Shown here: one piece after another, positions 8,695 through 17,079 of the stretch
How the letters are laid out: every line of letters begins with the position of its first letter
How positions within the stretch are numbered: position 1 is the first letter of the stretch
Assembly: GCA_964460785.1 (NCBI GenBank)
Contig: CAYWQB010000001.1
Span: 310,001 to 374,000 of the forward strand
DNA length: 64,000 nucleotides
Reading direction: 5' to 3'
Source: CAYWQB01 sp964460785
Lineage (GTDB): Bacteria; Chlamydiota; Chlamydiia; Chlamydiales; CAYWQB01
Program-made: the position numbers and the translations under genes
Notes under the pieces: model-generated
Database searches by the model: none
Seen by the model: the letters and a program-made list of their open reading frames with translations, nothing else
What the model was told of the DNA's origin: nothing

Positions 8695-9246
8695 CTAGGA
8701 CTTGCGCTGCTTAAGGTAGTAACGTTTTTTCACCTTCTGTAAGCTTGCCTCTAAGCGCTTTCTTTCCTTAGGGTCTAAGCGGTCGATAAAAAGCACGCCA
8801 TTGATGTGGTCATTCTCATGCATAACAGCATGAGCCATGGGGCCTACAACTCTCTTTTTGAAAGTCTCCCCTTTTTCATTCATGGCTTCCACATCAATTT
8901 CACAGGGTCTTTCTACAGAAGCATAAACCCCGGGTATTGAAAAGCACCCTTGAGAAAGAGACTCTCTCTCTTCTGAAGGGTTACTAAGCACGGGATTAAT
9001 ATAGACCTCTGGATTTTGCTCATCATACTCATACTCTCCCTCTTTGTTGATCACTACGGGAGTCACCAAAAAGATTCTTAGCGCATGGTGGACTTGCGGA
9101 GCGGCAAGCCCTGCACTAGCAGGCAGAGCTCTATGAGTCTCTTTCATATCTTCGATCAAGGCTAGAACGTCATCTGTTAGGGACTCTACCTCTGCAGCTC
9201 GCTGCCGCAAAATAGGGTCACCATAATAAGCTAGGGGAAGTTTCAT
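8695..9246 (-). CDS. def: Peptide deformylase
   Basis: 183-aa metalloenzyme that removes the formyl group from the N-terminal methionine of new proteins. Motif 1 is GLAAPQV (46-52), motif 2 is QGCFS (99-103) with the metal-ligand Cys101, and motif 3 is HENDH (143-147) supplying two His ligands and the catalytic Glu. Motif 2 usually reads EGCLS; here Glu is replaced by Gln and Leu by Phe, while the metal-binding residues are intact. Length is normal. It is followed on the same strand by no obvious partner; upstream lie secG and tpiA with 11-nt and 4-nt junctions, so tpiA-secG-def probably form one transcript. Confidence 0.95.
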   Translation of the reverse strand: MKLPLAYYGDPILRQRAAEVESLTDDVLALIEDMKETHRALPASAGLAAPQVHHALRIFLVTPVVINKEGEYEYDEQNPEVYINPVLSNPSEERESLSQGCFSIPGVYASVERPCEIDVEAMNEKGETFKKRVVGPMAHAVMHENDHINGVLFIDRLDPKERKRLEASLQKVKKRYYLKQRKS

Positions 9247-9257
9247 TGGGTCTTCAA

Positions 9258-9548
9258 TTACTCCGATAATTCATTAGTAAGGCTGGTTTGTGTGCGCTCA
9301 GCAGATCGACCTAGAGCTCCTGTCCATAGTGAAAGAATAAGGCAGGCAATAAAGAAAATCGTTGCCAAGTAAGCTGTAAACTTTTTCAGGACATCTGCTG
9401 TGGATGAGCCAAATAGGGATTCTGCCCCTTCTCCTCCAAAAGAAGCTCCTAGTCCTGAGCTTTTACTTTCTTGCATTAGGATAACGACACATAGTAGGGC
9501 ACAGATCAATAGGAAGACTGTGACGAAGAGAAAATATAGGAAAGTCAT
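9258..9548 (-). CDS. secG: Preprotein translocase subunit SecG
   Basis: About 96 aa, two membrane helices (residues ~2-22 and ~53-75). The cytoplasmic loop between them contains the SecG-type 'VILMQESKSSGLGASFGG' segment, the family's main signature. SecG associates with SecY/SecE and assists SecA-driven translocation. Start: ATG at 9548 overlaps the tpiA stop in an ATGA and has AAAGAG 8 nt upstream; a GTG at 9557 would add three residues but abuts that site. The C-terminal tail is polar. Its position in a tpiA-secG-def run suggests coupled translation from tpiA. Confidence 0.92.
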   Translation of the reverse strand: MTFLYFLFVTVFLLICALLCVVILMQESKSSGLGASFGGEGAESLFGSSTADVLKKFTAYLATIFFIACLILSLWTGALGRSAERTQTSLTNELSE

Positions 9549-10318
9549 GACAAACACTCTTTGACGTTACAAGCTTGAATAATTTCATTGAATGTTGAGG
9601 CTGTAAGGGAAGCACCCCCAACAAGCATCCCATCAATATCTGGCATAGCAAAAAGAGCTCGAGCATTCGAAGGTTTTACGGAGCCTCCATATTGGATTGG
9701 ACATGCTGCAGCCACCTGCTCTCCCCAATGCTCAGCAAGGATCGCTCGACAAGTCGCGTGCATCTCTTGTGCATTTTCTGGAGTCGCGGCTTGCCCTGTC
9801 CCAATTGCCCAAACAGGCTCATAAGCCAGGGAAATACCTGTCATTTCCTCCGGAGAGACCCCTTCTAAACTTTGAAGAATCTGCTCTGCTAAAACCTCTT
9901 TGGTGCGCCCCTCTTCTCTTTGCTGCTCGGTCTCCCCAATACAAAGGGTCACTTGCAGTTTTTCACCAATCGCTCGCCGAACCTTACGGTTAATAAAAGC
10001 ATTTGATTCTGAGAAGATGTGGCGTCGCTCCGAGTGACCAAGAACAACAAATTTTGCTCCTGCCTCTCTGAGCATTGTTCCGGAAATTTCGCCAGTGAAC
10101 GCTCCCTCTGTTGCATCATGCATATTTTGAGCTCCGACCTCTATAGAAGTTTCTTTTGCTTCCATCACTGAGGGGAAAATAGCGGTAAAGGGCACAGCTA
10201 AACGCACCGTGACTTGACTGTCATTCAATAATGCGGCAAGATCTTTGACGAATGTGGTGGCTTCTGAAACGGTTTTATACATTTTCCAGTTGCCCGTCAC
10301 TACAGGAGTCCTGTTCAC
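9545..10318 (-). CDS. tpiA: Triosephosphate isomerase
   Basis: 257-aa glycolytic enzyme interconverting dihydroxyacetone phosphate and glyceraldehyde 3-phosphate in the cytoplasm. Catalytic residues are visible: Lys in 'GNWKMYK' near residue 12, His in 'LGHSERRH' near 95 and Glu in 'AYEPVWAIGTG' near 165. The phosphate-binding 'YGGSV' and 'GGASL' loops near the C-terminus are also present. Start is a GTG preceded by AAGGAG at suitable distance. It is divergent from xseA across a 62-nt gap, an arrangement resembling the tpi/xseA/xseB/dxs neighbourhood of Chlamydia. Confidence 0.96.
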   Translation of the reverse strand: MNRTPVVTGNWKMYKTVSEATTFVKDLAALLNDSQVTVRLAVPFTAIFPSVMEAKETSIEVGAQNMHDATEGAFTGEISGTMLREAGAKFVVLGHSERRHIFSESNAFINRKVRRAIGEKLQVTLCIGETEQQREEGRTKEVLAEQILQSLEGVSPEEMTGISLAYEPVWAIGTGQAATPENAQEMHATCRAILAEHWGEQVAAACPIQYGGSVKPSNARALFAMPDIDGMLVGGASLTASTFNEIIQACNVKECLS

Positions 10319-10380
10319 TAACCTCTCCTTCCGGTTTGCTTAATAAGCTTCCGAGGCATCATAACCAGCTAGCAAATGAA

Positions 10381-11730
10381 ATGCAACTTTCACGTTCCCA
10401 AGCTCCCCTAACAGTCAGCGCCCTTACAAAATCTATCAAGCAGAGTTTAGAAACTTCTTTTCCCTCGATCCTTGTTCAAGGAGAAATTAGCAACTTTAAG
10501 CGGCAGGCTTCTGGACACCTTTACTTCTCCATAAAGGACGAAGAGGCACAAATCTCCTGTGTCATGTTTCGAGGAGATACGATAGCTCTGCGCTCCATGC
10601 CTAAACTTGGAGACCAGGTTTTAATTCGTGGAGAGCTTAATGTTTACCCTCCCCGGGGGAACTATCAAATCATTGTTCGAAGGATGGAGCCCACTGGTTT
10701 GGGGCAGCTTCTTCTCAACCTAGAAAGGCTCAAGAGAAAACTTGAAGCAATGGGCTGGTTTTCTCAAGAATCCAAGCAAGCTTTGCCTAAAGTTCCTAAA
10801 ACGATAGGGCTTGTGACAAGCCCGACGGGAGCAGCCTTACGCGACATGCTACAAATTCTACGCCGCCGCTGTGCTGGATTTAATGTGATTCTTAACCCTG
10901 TACGCGTACAAGGCGAAGAAGCTGCTGGAGAAATTGCAGAGGCCATCCACCAAATGAACCAACATAAGCTATGTGATGTTTTGATTGTTGGGCGAGGAGG
11001 AGGAAGCATGGAAGACCTCTGGCCCTTTAATGATGAACGCGTTGCAAAAGCAATTTTTGAAAGCTCTATCCCTATTATTTCTGCTGTTGGCCATGAAACA
11101 GACTGGAGCATTGCAGATTATGTAGCAGATGTCCGCGCCCCCACTCCTTCTGCGGCTGCAGAGCTTGTTTCTGAGGCAACTTACCAACAACTTCAGCTTC
11201 TTGCTGAATGGCAAAAGCGCTTGGATCAACAGCTTCTTCCCCGCCTCCGCCACCTAAGATCTAGGCTTAATCTCATCGCACAAGCTCCATTCTTAAAATC
11301 ACCTAGGAAGATATTAGAACTACACATGCAGCGCGTCGATGAAATAAGCTTACGCCTGGACCAATTGATACGCTTTCACCTCCAAAGAGCAAACCTTCAA
11401 CTATCTCATATACAAAAGCTTCTTCACCAACTCCGACCGACAGAAAAATTAGCTACCTATAAAGCAGAAATACAAGACCTTCATCAACAAATTTTTATCG
11501 CTATGCAACAGCGCTTGCGTCGTGAGAAGGAAAGAGTTTTCCAGCTGCAGCAACACCTGAACTCCTTAGACCCTAAAAATCTTCTACAAAGAGGCTATAG
11601 TATTCTATTTTCCGAAAAAAACCATTCCGTTATCCTGTCTGCCCAGGAGCTTTCTGCCGGTGACCAAGTCTATGCGCAGCTAGGTAATGGAAAAATTGTA
11701 GCTACTGTTAACGAAGTTGTATCCCAATGA
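10381..11730 (+). CDS. xseA: Exodeoxyribonuclease VII large subunit
   Basis: 449 aa from the ATG at 10381. The open frame runs further upstream but that part overlaps tpiA on the other strand and does not look like XseA. An N-terminal OB-fold reads 'ILVQGEISNFKRQASGHLYFSIKD', followed by the nuclease core with 'VGLVTSPTGAALRDM', 'RGGGSMEDLWPFNDE' and 'SAVGHETDWSIADYVADVRAPTPSAAAEL', all diagnostic. A long coiled-coil C-terminal half precedes the final 'LLQRGYSIL' motif. With XseB it degrades single-stranded DNA to oligonucleotides. No clear ribosome site is seen. Its stop overlaps xseB. Confidence 0.96.
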   Translation: MQLSRSQAPLTVSALTKSIKQSLETSFPSILVQGEISNFKRQASGHLYFSIKDEEAQISCVMFRGDTIALRSMPKLGDQVLIRGELNVYPPRGNYQIIVRRMEPTGLGQLLLNLERLKRKLEAMGWFSQESKQALPKVPKTIGLVTSPTGAALRDMLQILRRRCAGFNVILNPVRVQGEEAAGEIAEAIHQMNQHKLCDVLIVGRGGGSMEDLWPFNDERVAKAIFESSIPIISAVGHETDWSIADYVADVRAPTPSAAAELVSEATYQQLQLLAEWQKRLDQQLLPRLRHLRSRLNLIAQAPFLKSPRKILELHMQRVDEISLRLDQLIRFHLQRANLQLSHIQKLLHQLRPTEKLATYKAEIQDLHQQIFIAMQQRLRREKERVFQLQQHLNSLDPKNLLQRGYSILFSEKNHSVILSAQELSAGDQVYAQLGNGKIVATVNEVVSQ

Positions 11731-11990
11731 GCAAATCAAATTCTACCCCCTCTTTTGAGAAAGCATTTGCAAGGCTTGAAGAAATTCTAGAGCTTGTTCA
11801 GCAAGACACTGTCAGCCTAGAAAAATCTTTAAATCTTTATGAAGAGGCCAACACCCTTCTTAATACTTGCACAAGCCAACTATCTAAGGCTGAACAAAAA
11901 GTTGAAATGCTGATGAAAAGCAGAGAGGGTCAGCTAGCAACAAATAATGAGGGAGAACCTCTTAGGGAGGAGTTAGAGAATAATGAGTAA
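11727..11990 (+). CDS. xseB: Exodeoxyribonuclease VII small subunit
   Basis: 87-aa, highly helical partner of XseA. The family pattern is visible: 'SFEKAFARLEEILELVQQDTVSLEKSLNLYEEA', a slightly extended version of the common 'FE.AL.ELE.IV..LE.G...LE.SL.LYE.G'. The C-terminal ~20 residues are acidic and variable. The ATG overlaps the xseA stop (ATGA), indicating translational coupling, and the 3' end overlaps dxs by 8 nt. The small subunit stabilises and activates the large one. Confidence 0.95.
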   Translation: MSKSNSTPSFEKAFARLEEILELVQQDTVSLEKSLNLYEEANTLLNTCTSQLSKAEQKVEMLMKSREGQLATNNEGEPLREELENNE

Positions 11991-13914
11991 AGAGAAGCTA
12001 TACCCCCTACTAGACCAAGTCCAATCTCCAGAAGATCTTAAAGCTCTTCCTGTCGAATCTCTTCCAGACTACTGTAGCCAACTCCGGCAACGCATCATCG
12101 ATGTCATGAGTGTAAAGGGGGGTCACTTAGCCTCTAACTTAGGCTCTGTTGAGTTGATCACAGCCATGCACTATGTCTTCTCTTCACCAAATGACAAAAT
12201 GGTTTATGACACAGGGCACCAAGCTTACCCACATAAACTCATTACGGGACGTAACGACCGTTTTGAAACCATCCGCCAATATGGAGGACTGGGAGGCTTC
12301 ACCAACCCTGAAGAATCCGCACACGATCACTTTCATGCAGGTCATGCTGGGACAGCTCTTTCTCAAGCTTTAGGCACTCTTCACACGCGGGATCTTAGCG
12401 GAGACGACTACTTTGTACTCCCCTTTTTGGGAGATGCAGCCTTTACTTGTGGCTTGACCCTTGAAGCTCTCAACAACCTACCTAGTGAAGCCAAGCGGCT
12501 TATTCTCATTCTCAATGACAACACCATGGCGATCTCTCGGAATGTTGGAGCGATCTCCAATGTGTGCAGTCGCCTTGTGAACAACGCAACTGCTCATCAT
12601 GTCTTCCATGAAGTGGAGCAGCTATTGAGCAAGGTCCCTGCTTATGGAGGACAGCTAGCTAAGCAGGGGCGCAAACTACGCAACTCACTTTCTCAATTAG
12701 TCAGCCCCACGGCAGCGAGTTTTTTCTCTGCCTTTGGTCTTAACTACATTGGTCCTGTCGATGGCCACAATGTCATCGAGCTTGTAGAGCACCTTGAGCA
12801 CTTAAAAGAAAAATCTGACATGGGACCTATTGTCCTACATGCTCTTACAAATAAAGGACAGGGCATGGACAAAGCGATCCAAAATCCTGTCACCTATCAT
12901 GGCGTTAAGCCTTTTGATCCAAGTACTGGAGACTTTCATGCAAAGCCTCCTAAAACTTCTCAAATTACCTTCCCTGCTCTTTTTGGGCAGGAGATGCTTT
13001 CTCTTTCTGAAAAAGATCCTTCAATTGTCACTGTCACTCCTGCCATGTCAAAAGGATCATGTCTAGATGCTCTGAGAGAAAAATATCCAAACCGCTGCAT
13101 TGATGTGGGCATTGCGGAAGGCCACTGTGTAACCTTCGCTGGAGGCATGGCCTACGGCAAAAAAATGAAAGTCGTAGCTTGTGTCTATGCAACGTTCTTA
13201 CAGCGTGCTTTAGACAACCTTTTCCACGATGTATGCTTGCAAGAACTTCCTGTAATTTTTGCTCTCGATCGTGGAGGGATTGCTGGGGGAGATGGCATCA
13301 CACATAATGGAATTTATGACATTGCATTTCTACAAGCGATGCCCAATATGATTATTGCCCAGCCACGCAATGGAACCTTAATGCGAGACTTGCTCCACAG
13401 TGCTTTTTCTTGGAATAGCCCTTGTGCCATACGCTACCCCAATACAGCAACCGAAGTACCTCAAGGAACAGTACAATACCGCAAGCCTGGAGAAGCTGAA
13501 GTCCTAGCTGAAGGAGAAGATGTGCTTCTCATTTCTCTTGGTGTCATGAATGATACAGCTCTTGCTGTGCGTGATTTACTGAAAAAGCAAGGTGTCTCAG
13601 CCTCTGTGGTTGACCCTATTTTCGTAAAACCTCTAGATGAGGGACTCTTAAGAAAGCTGATGCGCACACATCGCAAAATCGTCACTATTGAAGAGCATGT
13701 TGTTCAAGGTGGCTTAGGGACGGCGATCAACCAATTCGTGCTACAAAATAACTTCCACGATGTGAGTGTACTTAACCTTGGTATCCCTGATCAATTCGTG
13801 GAACATGGTAGCAGAGAAAACCTTCTGACAGAGCTAGGGTTAACTCCCGAACAAATCACCGAAAAAATTAGCCATCACTTTTCTCTGCAAGCTACAGCCT
13901 CTGCTGGTATATAA
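11983..13914 (+). CDS. dxs: 1-deoxy-D-xylulose-5-phosphate synthase
   Basis: 643-aa thiamine-diphosphate enzyme condensing pyruvate with glyceraldehyde 3-phosphate, the first step of the MEP isoprenoid pathway. It has 'MSVKGGHLASNLGSVELITAMHYVF' and the 'YDTGHQAYPHKLITGR' signature near residue 80. The ThDP/Mg motif begins with 'LGDAAFTCG' and ends in 'LNDNTMAIS'; the more usual GDGALTGG is altered to GDAAFTCG but the Asp and Asn positions are kept. 'GPVDGHN', the transketolase pyrimidine-binding half and C-terminal 'EEHVVQGGLGTAI' follow. GGAGGAG lies ~12 nt before the ATG. Embedded in an xseA-xseB-dxs-nadK run as in Chlamydia, where xseAB and dxs are also neighbours. Confidence 0.95.
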   Translation: MSKEKLYPLLDQVQSPEDLKALPVESLPDYCSQLRQRIIDVMSVKGGHLASNLGSVELITAMHYVFSSPNDKMVYDTGHQAYPHKLITGRNDRFETIRQYGGLGGFTNPEESAHDHFHAGHAGTALSQALGTLHTRDLSGDDYFVLPFLGDAAFTCGLTLEALNNLPSEAKRLILILNDNTMAISRNVGAISNVCSRLVNNATAHHVFHEVEQLLSKVPAYGGQLAKQGRKLRNSLSQLVSPTAASFFSAFGLNYIGPVDGHNVIELVEHLEHLKEKSDMGPIVLHALTNKGQGMDKAIQNPVTYHGVKPFDPSTGDFHAKPPKTSQITFPALFGQEMLSLSEKDPSIVTVTPAMSKGSCLDALREKYPNRCIDVGIAEGHCVTFAGGMAYGKKMKVVACVYATFLQRALDNLFHDVCLQELPVIFALDRGGIAGGDGITHNGIYDIAFLQAMPNMIIAQPRNGTLMRDLLHSAFSWNSPCAIRYPNTATEVPQGTVQYRKPGEAEVLAEGEDVLLISLGVMNDTALAVRDLLKKQGVSASVVDPIFVKPLDEGLLRKLMRTHRKIVTIEEHVVQGGLGTAINQFVLQNNFHDVSVLNLGIPDQFVEHGSRENLLTELGLTPEQITEKISHHFSLQATASAGI

Positions 13915-13915
13915 A

Positions 13916-14755
13916 ATGAAGTGCGCGCTTTTCCCCAACTTTAGTAAGCAGTCCTCCATTACTTTTGCAAAGGAAGTGATTGCCTATCTCGAAGAGCGCA
14001 GTGTAGAGGTATATATTGATCCTGGCTTCCAAAATAGCCTCAACGGCTCTTTACTCACCCAGGAAAATGCAGCTGATATTGACATTGCCCTGTCTCTAGG
14101 AGGAGATGGCACCATTCTCAGCTTGGTACATGACTACCCCTCCTTATCAGCTCCTGTTCTAGGAATTAATTTAGGACATTTGGGTTTTTTAGCCGATGTA
14201 CCCTTAGAAGAGGCGTTTGGAGCGATTGATGATCTTCTTAAAGGGGCCTACCAAGTAGAAGACCGCTTAGCGATTGAAGGACAAACTCCTGATGGAGTAT
14301 GCCGTCGTGCGGTCAATGATATTGTCATCCACCGCGCAATGATTCCGAATCTTATTGAACTGGCCATCCATGTAGATGGACTCTACCTCAATACCTTCTC
14401 TGCTGATGGAATCATTCTTGCCACTCCTAGTGGTTCTACAGCCTACTCTCTTGCTGCTGGAGGTCCAATCCTCTCCCCTGGACTTGAAGCTGTGATCCTC
14501 ACTCCAATCTCTCCTCATACCATTTCCAATCGGCCATTAGTTTTAATGCCGAAAAAAGAGATCCTCATTCAATACCTTAGTAATTACGGCCCTATAGAAA
14601 TTTCTTTTGATGGTTTTGGGCGCCATAAAATCGAAACAGGTCAAGTCTTTAAAATTACAAAAAGTGACAAAAGGTTTAGACTGATCAACCTTTCGCACCA
14701 TGACTACTTCTCTACCCTAAGAACAAAATTGGGGTGGACAGGAAAACTTCGTTAA
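13916..14755 (+). CDS. nadK: NAD kinase
   Basis: 279 aa. The catalytic GGDGT is at residues 62-66 ('LSLGGDGTILSL'), then 'GINLGHLGFLAD', 'VNDIVIHR', and the 'DGIILATPSGSTAYSLAAGGPI' loop, followed by 'LTPISPHTISNRPLVL'. These are the ATP/NAD-binding motifs of PpnK/NadK proteins, which phosphorylate NAD to NADP. It starts 1 nt after the dxs stop without a visible ribosome site, so translation is likely coupled. No domain fusions; normal length. Confidence 0.95.
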   Translation: MKCALFPNFSKQSSITFAKEVIAYLEERSVEVYIDPGFQNSLNGSLLTQENAADIDIALSLGGDGTILSLVHDYPSLSAPVLGINLGHLGFLADVPLEEAFGAIDDLLKGAYQVEDRLAIEGQTPDGVCRRAVNDIVIHRAMIPNLIELAIHVDGLYLNTFSADGIILATPSGSTAYSLAAGGPILSPGLEAVILTPISPHTISNRPLVLMPKKEILIQYLSNYGPIEISFDGFGRHKIETGQVFKITKSDKRFRLINLSHHDYFSTLRTKLGWTGKLR

Positions 14756-14808
14756 AAATAACCTGCGGCCTAAATAGATACGCCCACTTCTAGGAGATCT
14801 AAGACTCC

Positions 14809-15411
14809 ATGATTGACTCTCGTTGTCATCAAGCTTTTCAAAGGTTCTTTGTCACCCCTGTTGCTCGCTATATCCAGCATTCAAAAACCTCTCCTACGAC
14901 CCTAACCCTGGTTTCTTTGATCGCTGGACTACTTGCTACTCCTTTTATTGCCTTTGGCTCGACCTTTTTCTCTCTCTTTTTTCTTTTTGCCTCTGGCTAC
15001 CTAGACAATTTAGATGGAGCTCTTGCACGTCTAACAGGGAAAAAAACAAGGTCCGGCTGTGTCATTGATATTCTTTCCGATCGCGTCGTGGAACTTGGAG
15101 TAGTCTTTGCTCTTTATGGCTATGATCCGCAAGGACGAGGATTTCTCTCTTTGCTTATCTTAGGCAGCATGCTTCTCTGTATTTCCAGCTTTTTGCTTGT
15201 TGGCGTTTTTTCAAAAAACCGAGGAGAAAAAGGCCTTCACTATAGCCCAGGTCTTATAGAGAGGACGGAAACATTTGTTTTCTTTACGCTCTGCATTCTC
15301 TTCCCAGGAAGTTTTACGCTACTTGGCTGGATTTTCTCGGCTCTTGTTCTACTCACTGCAGGCCTGCGCCTTCGCTCATTCCTGCAGGAAGTCTATTATG
15401 AGGAGCTCTAA
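14809..15411 (+). CDS. CDP-alcohol phosphatidyltransferase family membrane protein
   Basis: 200-aa integral membrane enzyme. The complete family motif D-x2-D-G-x2-A-R-x8-G-x3-D-x3-D begins at 'DNLDGALARLTG' near residue 66 and ends at 'DILSD'; all four Asp that bind metal and the CDP moiety are present. About five to six hydrophobic helices surround it. Such enzymes transfer a phosphatidyl group from CDP-diacylglycerol to an alcohol such as glycerol phosphate, serine or inositol; which substrate applies here cannot be told. AGGAG lies ~12 nt before the ATG. 53 nt after nadK on the same strand; 4-nt convergent overlap with proS. Confidence 0.88.
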   Translation: MIDSRCHQAFQRFFVTPVARYIQHSKTSPTTLTLVSLIAGLLATPFIAFGSTFFSLFFLFASGYLDNLDGALARLTGKKTRSGCVIDILSDRVVELGVVFALYGYDPQGRGFLSLLILGSMLLCISSFLLVGVFSKNRGEKGLHYSPGLIERTETFVFFTLCILFPGSFTLLGWIFSALVLLTAGLRLRSFLQEVYYEEL

Positions 15412-16916
15412 TAAGCCTTTGCAATAATGGCTTCGCGGGTAGCTTCTTTTCCACAGACTACACAAGAGCCTGTTTCTCCAGACTGCTTTAAAGGAAGACA
15501 GCGAATCGTAAGCTTATGCTCATTGAGTCTTTCTTCACAGCTTGCCTGCTCACACCAAAGAGAGCGAGCAAAGCCTCCGTGAATTTCAGGTTTGTCAGCA
15601 TTTTTAGGAGTAAAGAAGGCAAGCAAGTCGACATAGCTGGAAATCTTCTTTGTATGCTCTTGCAAATGAGAGGAAGCTTGTGCAAATAAGTTTTGTTGGA
15701 CCTCTTCTAACAACTGAGGAACTCTAGCGGAGAGCTCTTCAAGAGAAATTTCTTCCCGCTCTTTTGGAGATCCATCCCGACGGGTCAGAGAAACCACTCC
15801 CTTTTCCATCTCTTTGAGTCCCACTTCAATACGCAAAGGAACCCCTTTGCGTACCCAATCCCACTTTTTCTCTCCGGCACGCAGGTCTCGACTGTCCACT
15901 GCACTTTCAATCGGCCGTCCATCATATACGGTTTGAGAAAGTAGGTGTTGCACCTTTTCAGCATAAGCAAGCACGTCCGCTTTACTCTCTTCTTTCATCA
16001 AAAAAGGAATAATGGCGACATGCTTTTGGGCGACTCTTGGTGGGACTCTTAGGCCATCATCATCTGAGTGAACCATAACCATGGCACCAATCAGGCGAGT
16101 TGTCATCCCCCAAGAAGTGGTGTATGGGTTTTGCAAGTCCCCTTCTTCACTACTAAACTCAACTTTAAATGCTTTAGAAAAATTTTGGCCTAAGTTGTGG
16201 CTCGTTCCTGCCTGTAGAGCTTTCCGGTCTTGCATCATGGCTTCAAGGCAATAGGTCTCTTCTGCACCAGGGAACTTTTCGCTTTCAGACTTTTTCCCTA
16301 AAATCACGGGAACAGCAAGCTGCTCTTCGCAAAGGGAGCGATAGACTTCAAGCATCTTTAGTGTTTCTTCCTCAGCCTCTTCAGGTGTTGCATGAGCTGT
16401 ATGCCCTTCTTGCCAAAGGAATTCTGCCGTTCTTAAAAAGAGGCGTGTACGCATCTCCCAACGAACGACATTTGCCCATTGGTTGATTTTTACAGGGAGG
16501 TCTCGATGGGACTGAATCCATCGCGCAAATGCATGGCCTACAACAGTTTCCGATGTAGGACGAACAACTAGAGGTTCTTCTAGTTCTCCTGCAGGTTTTA
16601 ATTTCCCATCTTCTGCTTCTAGCCGATGGTGAGTCACAACAGCGCACTCTTTTGCAAAGCCATCAACATGTGCAGACTCTTGCTCCAAGAAGCTAAGTGG
16701 AATAAACTGTGGGAAATAAACATTTTCATGACCTGTTCGCCGAATCTGTTTATCTAGATAATCTCTAATCTGCTCCCAGATGCCATACCCCCAAGGAAGA
16801 ATAATCATGCAGCCTCTAACGGGAGAGTGTTCTGCAAGCCCTGCTCCCTTAATAACTTGCTGATACCATTCAGAGAAATTTTCTTGCCTTGTTGGAGAAA
16901 TTGCTGTCTTTGCCAT
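15408..16916 (-). CDS. proS: Prolyl-tRNA synthetase, archaeal/eukaryal type
   Basis: 502-aa class II synthetase. The N-terminus 'ENFSEWYQQVIKGAGLAEHSPVRGCMIILPWGYGIWEQI' and motif 2 region 'VRPTSETVVGHAFARWIQSHRDLP' with 'QWANVVRWEMR' and 'TAEFLWQEGHTAHAT' are those of the compact archaeal/eukaryal-like ProRS. There is no large editing insertion between motifs 2 and 3, and the C-terminus ends in an extra zinc-binding domain (several Cys in the last ~75 residues) and a terminal Tyr. Pathogenic Chlamydia instead have, to my knowledge, the longer bacterial-type enzyme with the insertion, so this points to replacement or differential loss. It attaches proline to tRNA(Pro) in the cytoplasm. No strong ribosome site; ends convergently with the phosphatidyltransferase gene. 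Confidence 0.95.
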   Translation of the reverse strand: MAKTAISPTRQENFSEWYQQVIKGAGLAEHSPVRGCMIILPWGYGIWEQIRDYLDKQIRRTGHENVYFPQFIPLSFLEQESAHVDGFAKECAVVTHHRLEAEDGKLKPAGELEEPLVVRPTSETVVGHAFARWIQSHRDLPVKINQWANVVRWEMRTRLFLRTAEFLWQEGHTAHATPEEAEEETLKMLEVYRSLCEEQLAVPVILGKKSESEKFPGAEETYCLEAMMQDRKALQAGTSHNLGQNFSKAFKVEFSSEEGDLQNPYTTSWGMTTRLIGAMVMVHSDDDGLRVPPRVAQKHVAIIPFLMKEESKADVLAYAEKVQHLLSQTVYDGRPIESAVDSRDLRAGEKKWDWVRKGVPLRIEVGLKEMEKGVVSLTRRDGSPKEREEISLEELSARVPQLLEEVQQNLFAQASSHLQEHTKKISSYVDLLAFFTPKNADKPEIHGGFARSLWCEQASCEERLNEHKLTIRCLPLKQSGETGSCVVCGKEATREAIIAKAY

Positions 16917-17017
16917 GTCTTGTGCTCATTTCAGAGATAAAGGAGTTCTATCTTAAGCTGTTACAAATATTTTCTCAAGCTCACTCATCAAAAACAAATT
17001 ACACTAATAAAAATAAT

Positions 17018-17045
17018 TAAATATAAACTAAACATCAGCCGATAA
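17018..17045 (+). promoter_or_regulatory. Candidate sigma-28 promoter
   Basis: TAAA at 17018-17021, 16 nt, then GCCGATAA at 17038-17045. The -10 octamer is identical to the enterobacterial FliA consensus, and the -35 core is present with a spacing one nt longer than the usual 15. Predicted start of transcription is near 17052, 28 nt before the ATG of the downstream gene. In Chlamydia sigma-28 is known to transcribe some late-cycle genes. The surrounding 163-nt intergenic region is AT-rich, so TAAA alone carries little weight; the octamer carries the case. Confidence 0.55.
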
Positions 17046-17079
17046 ATAAAATAGACTTTAAACAAAATAAGATAGTTCT

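Noticed and set aside
10252..10380. Longer N-terminus for xseA
   Set aside because: It lies opposite the start of tpiA, shows no XseA similarity, and the normal OB-fold begins soon after the ATG at 10381.
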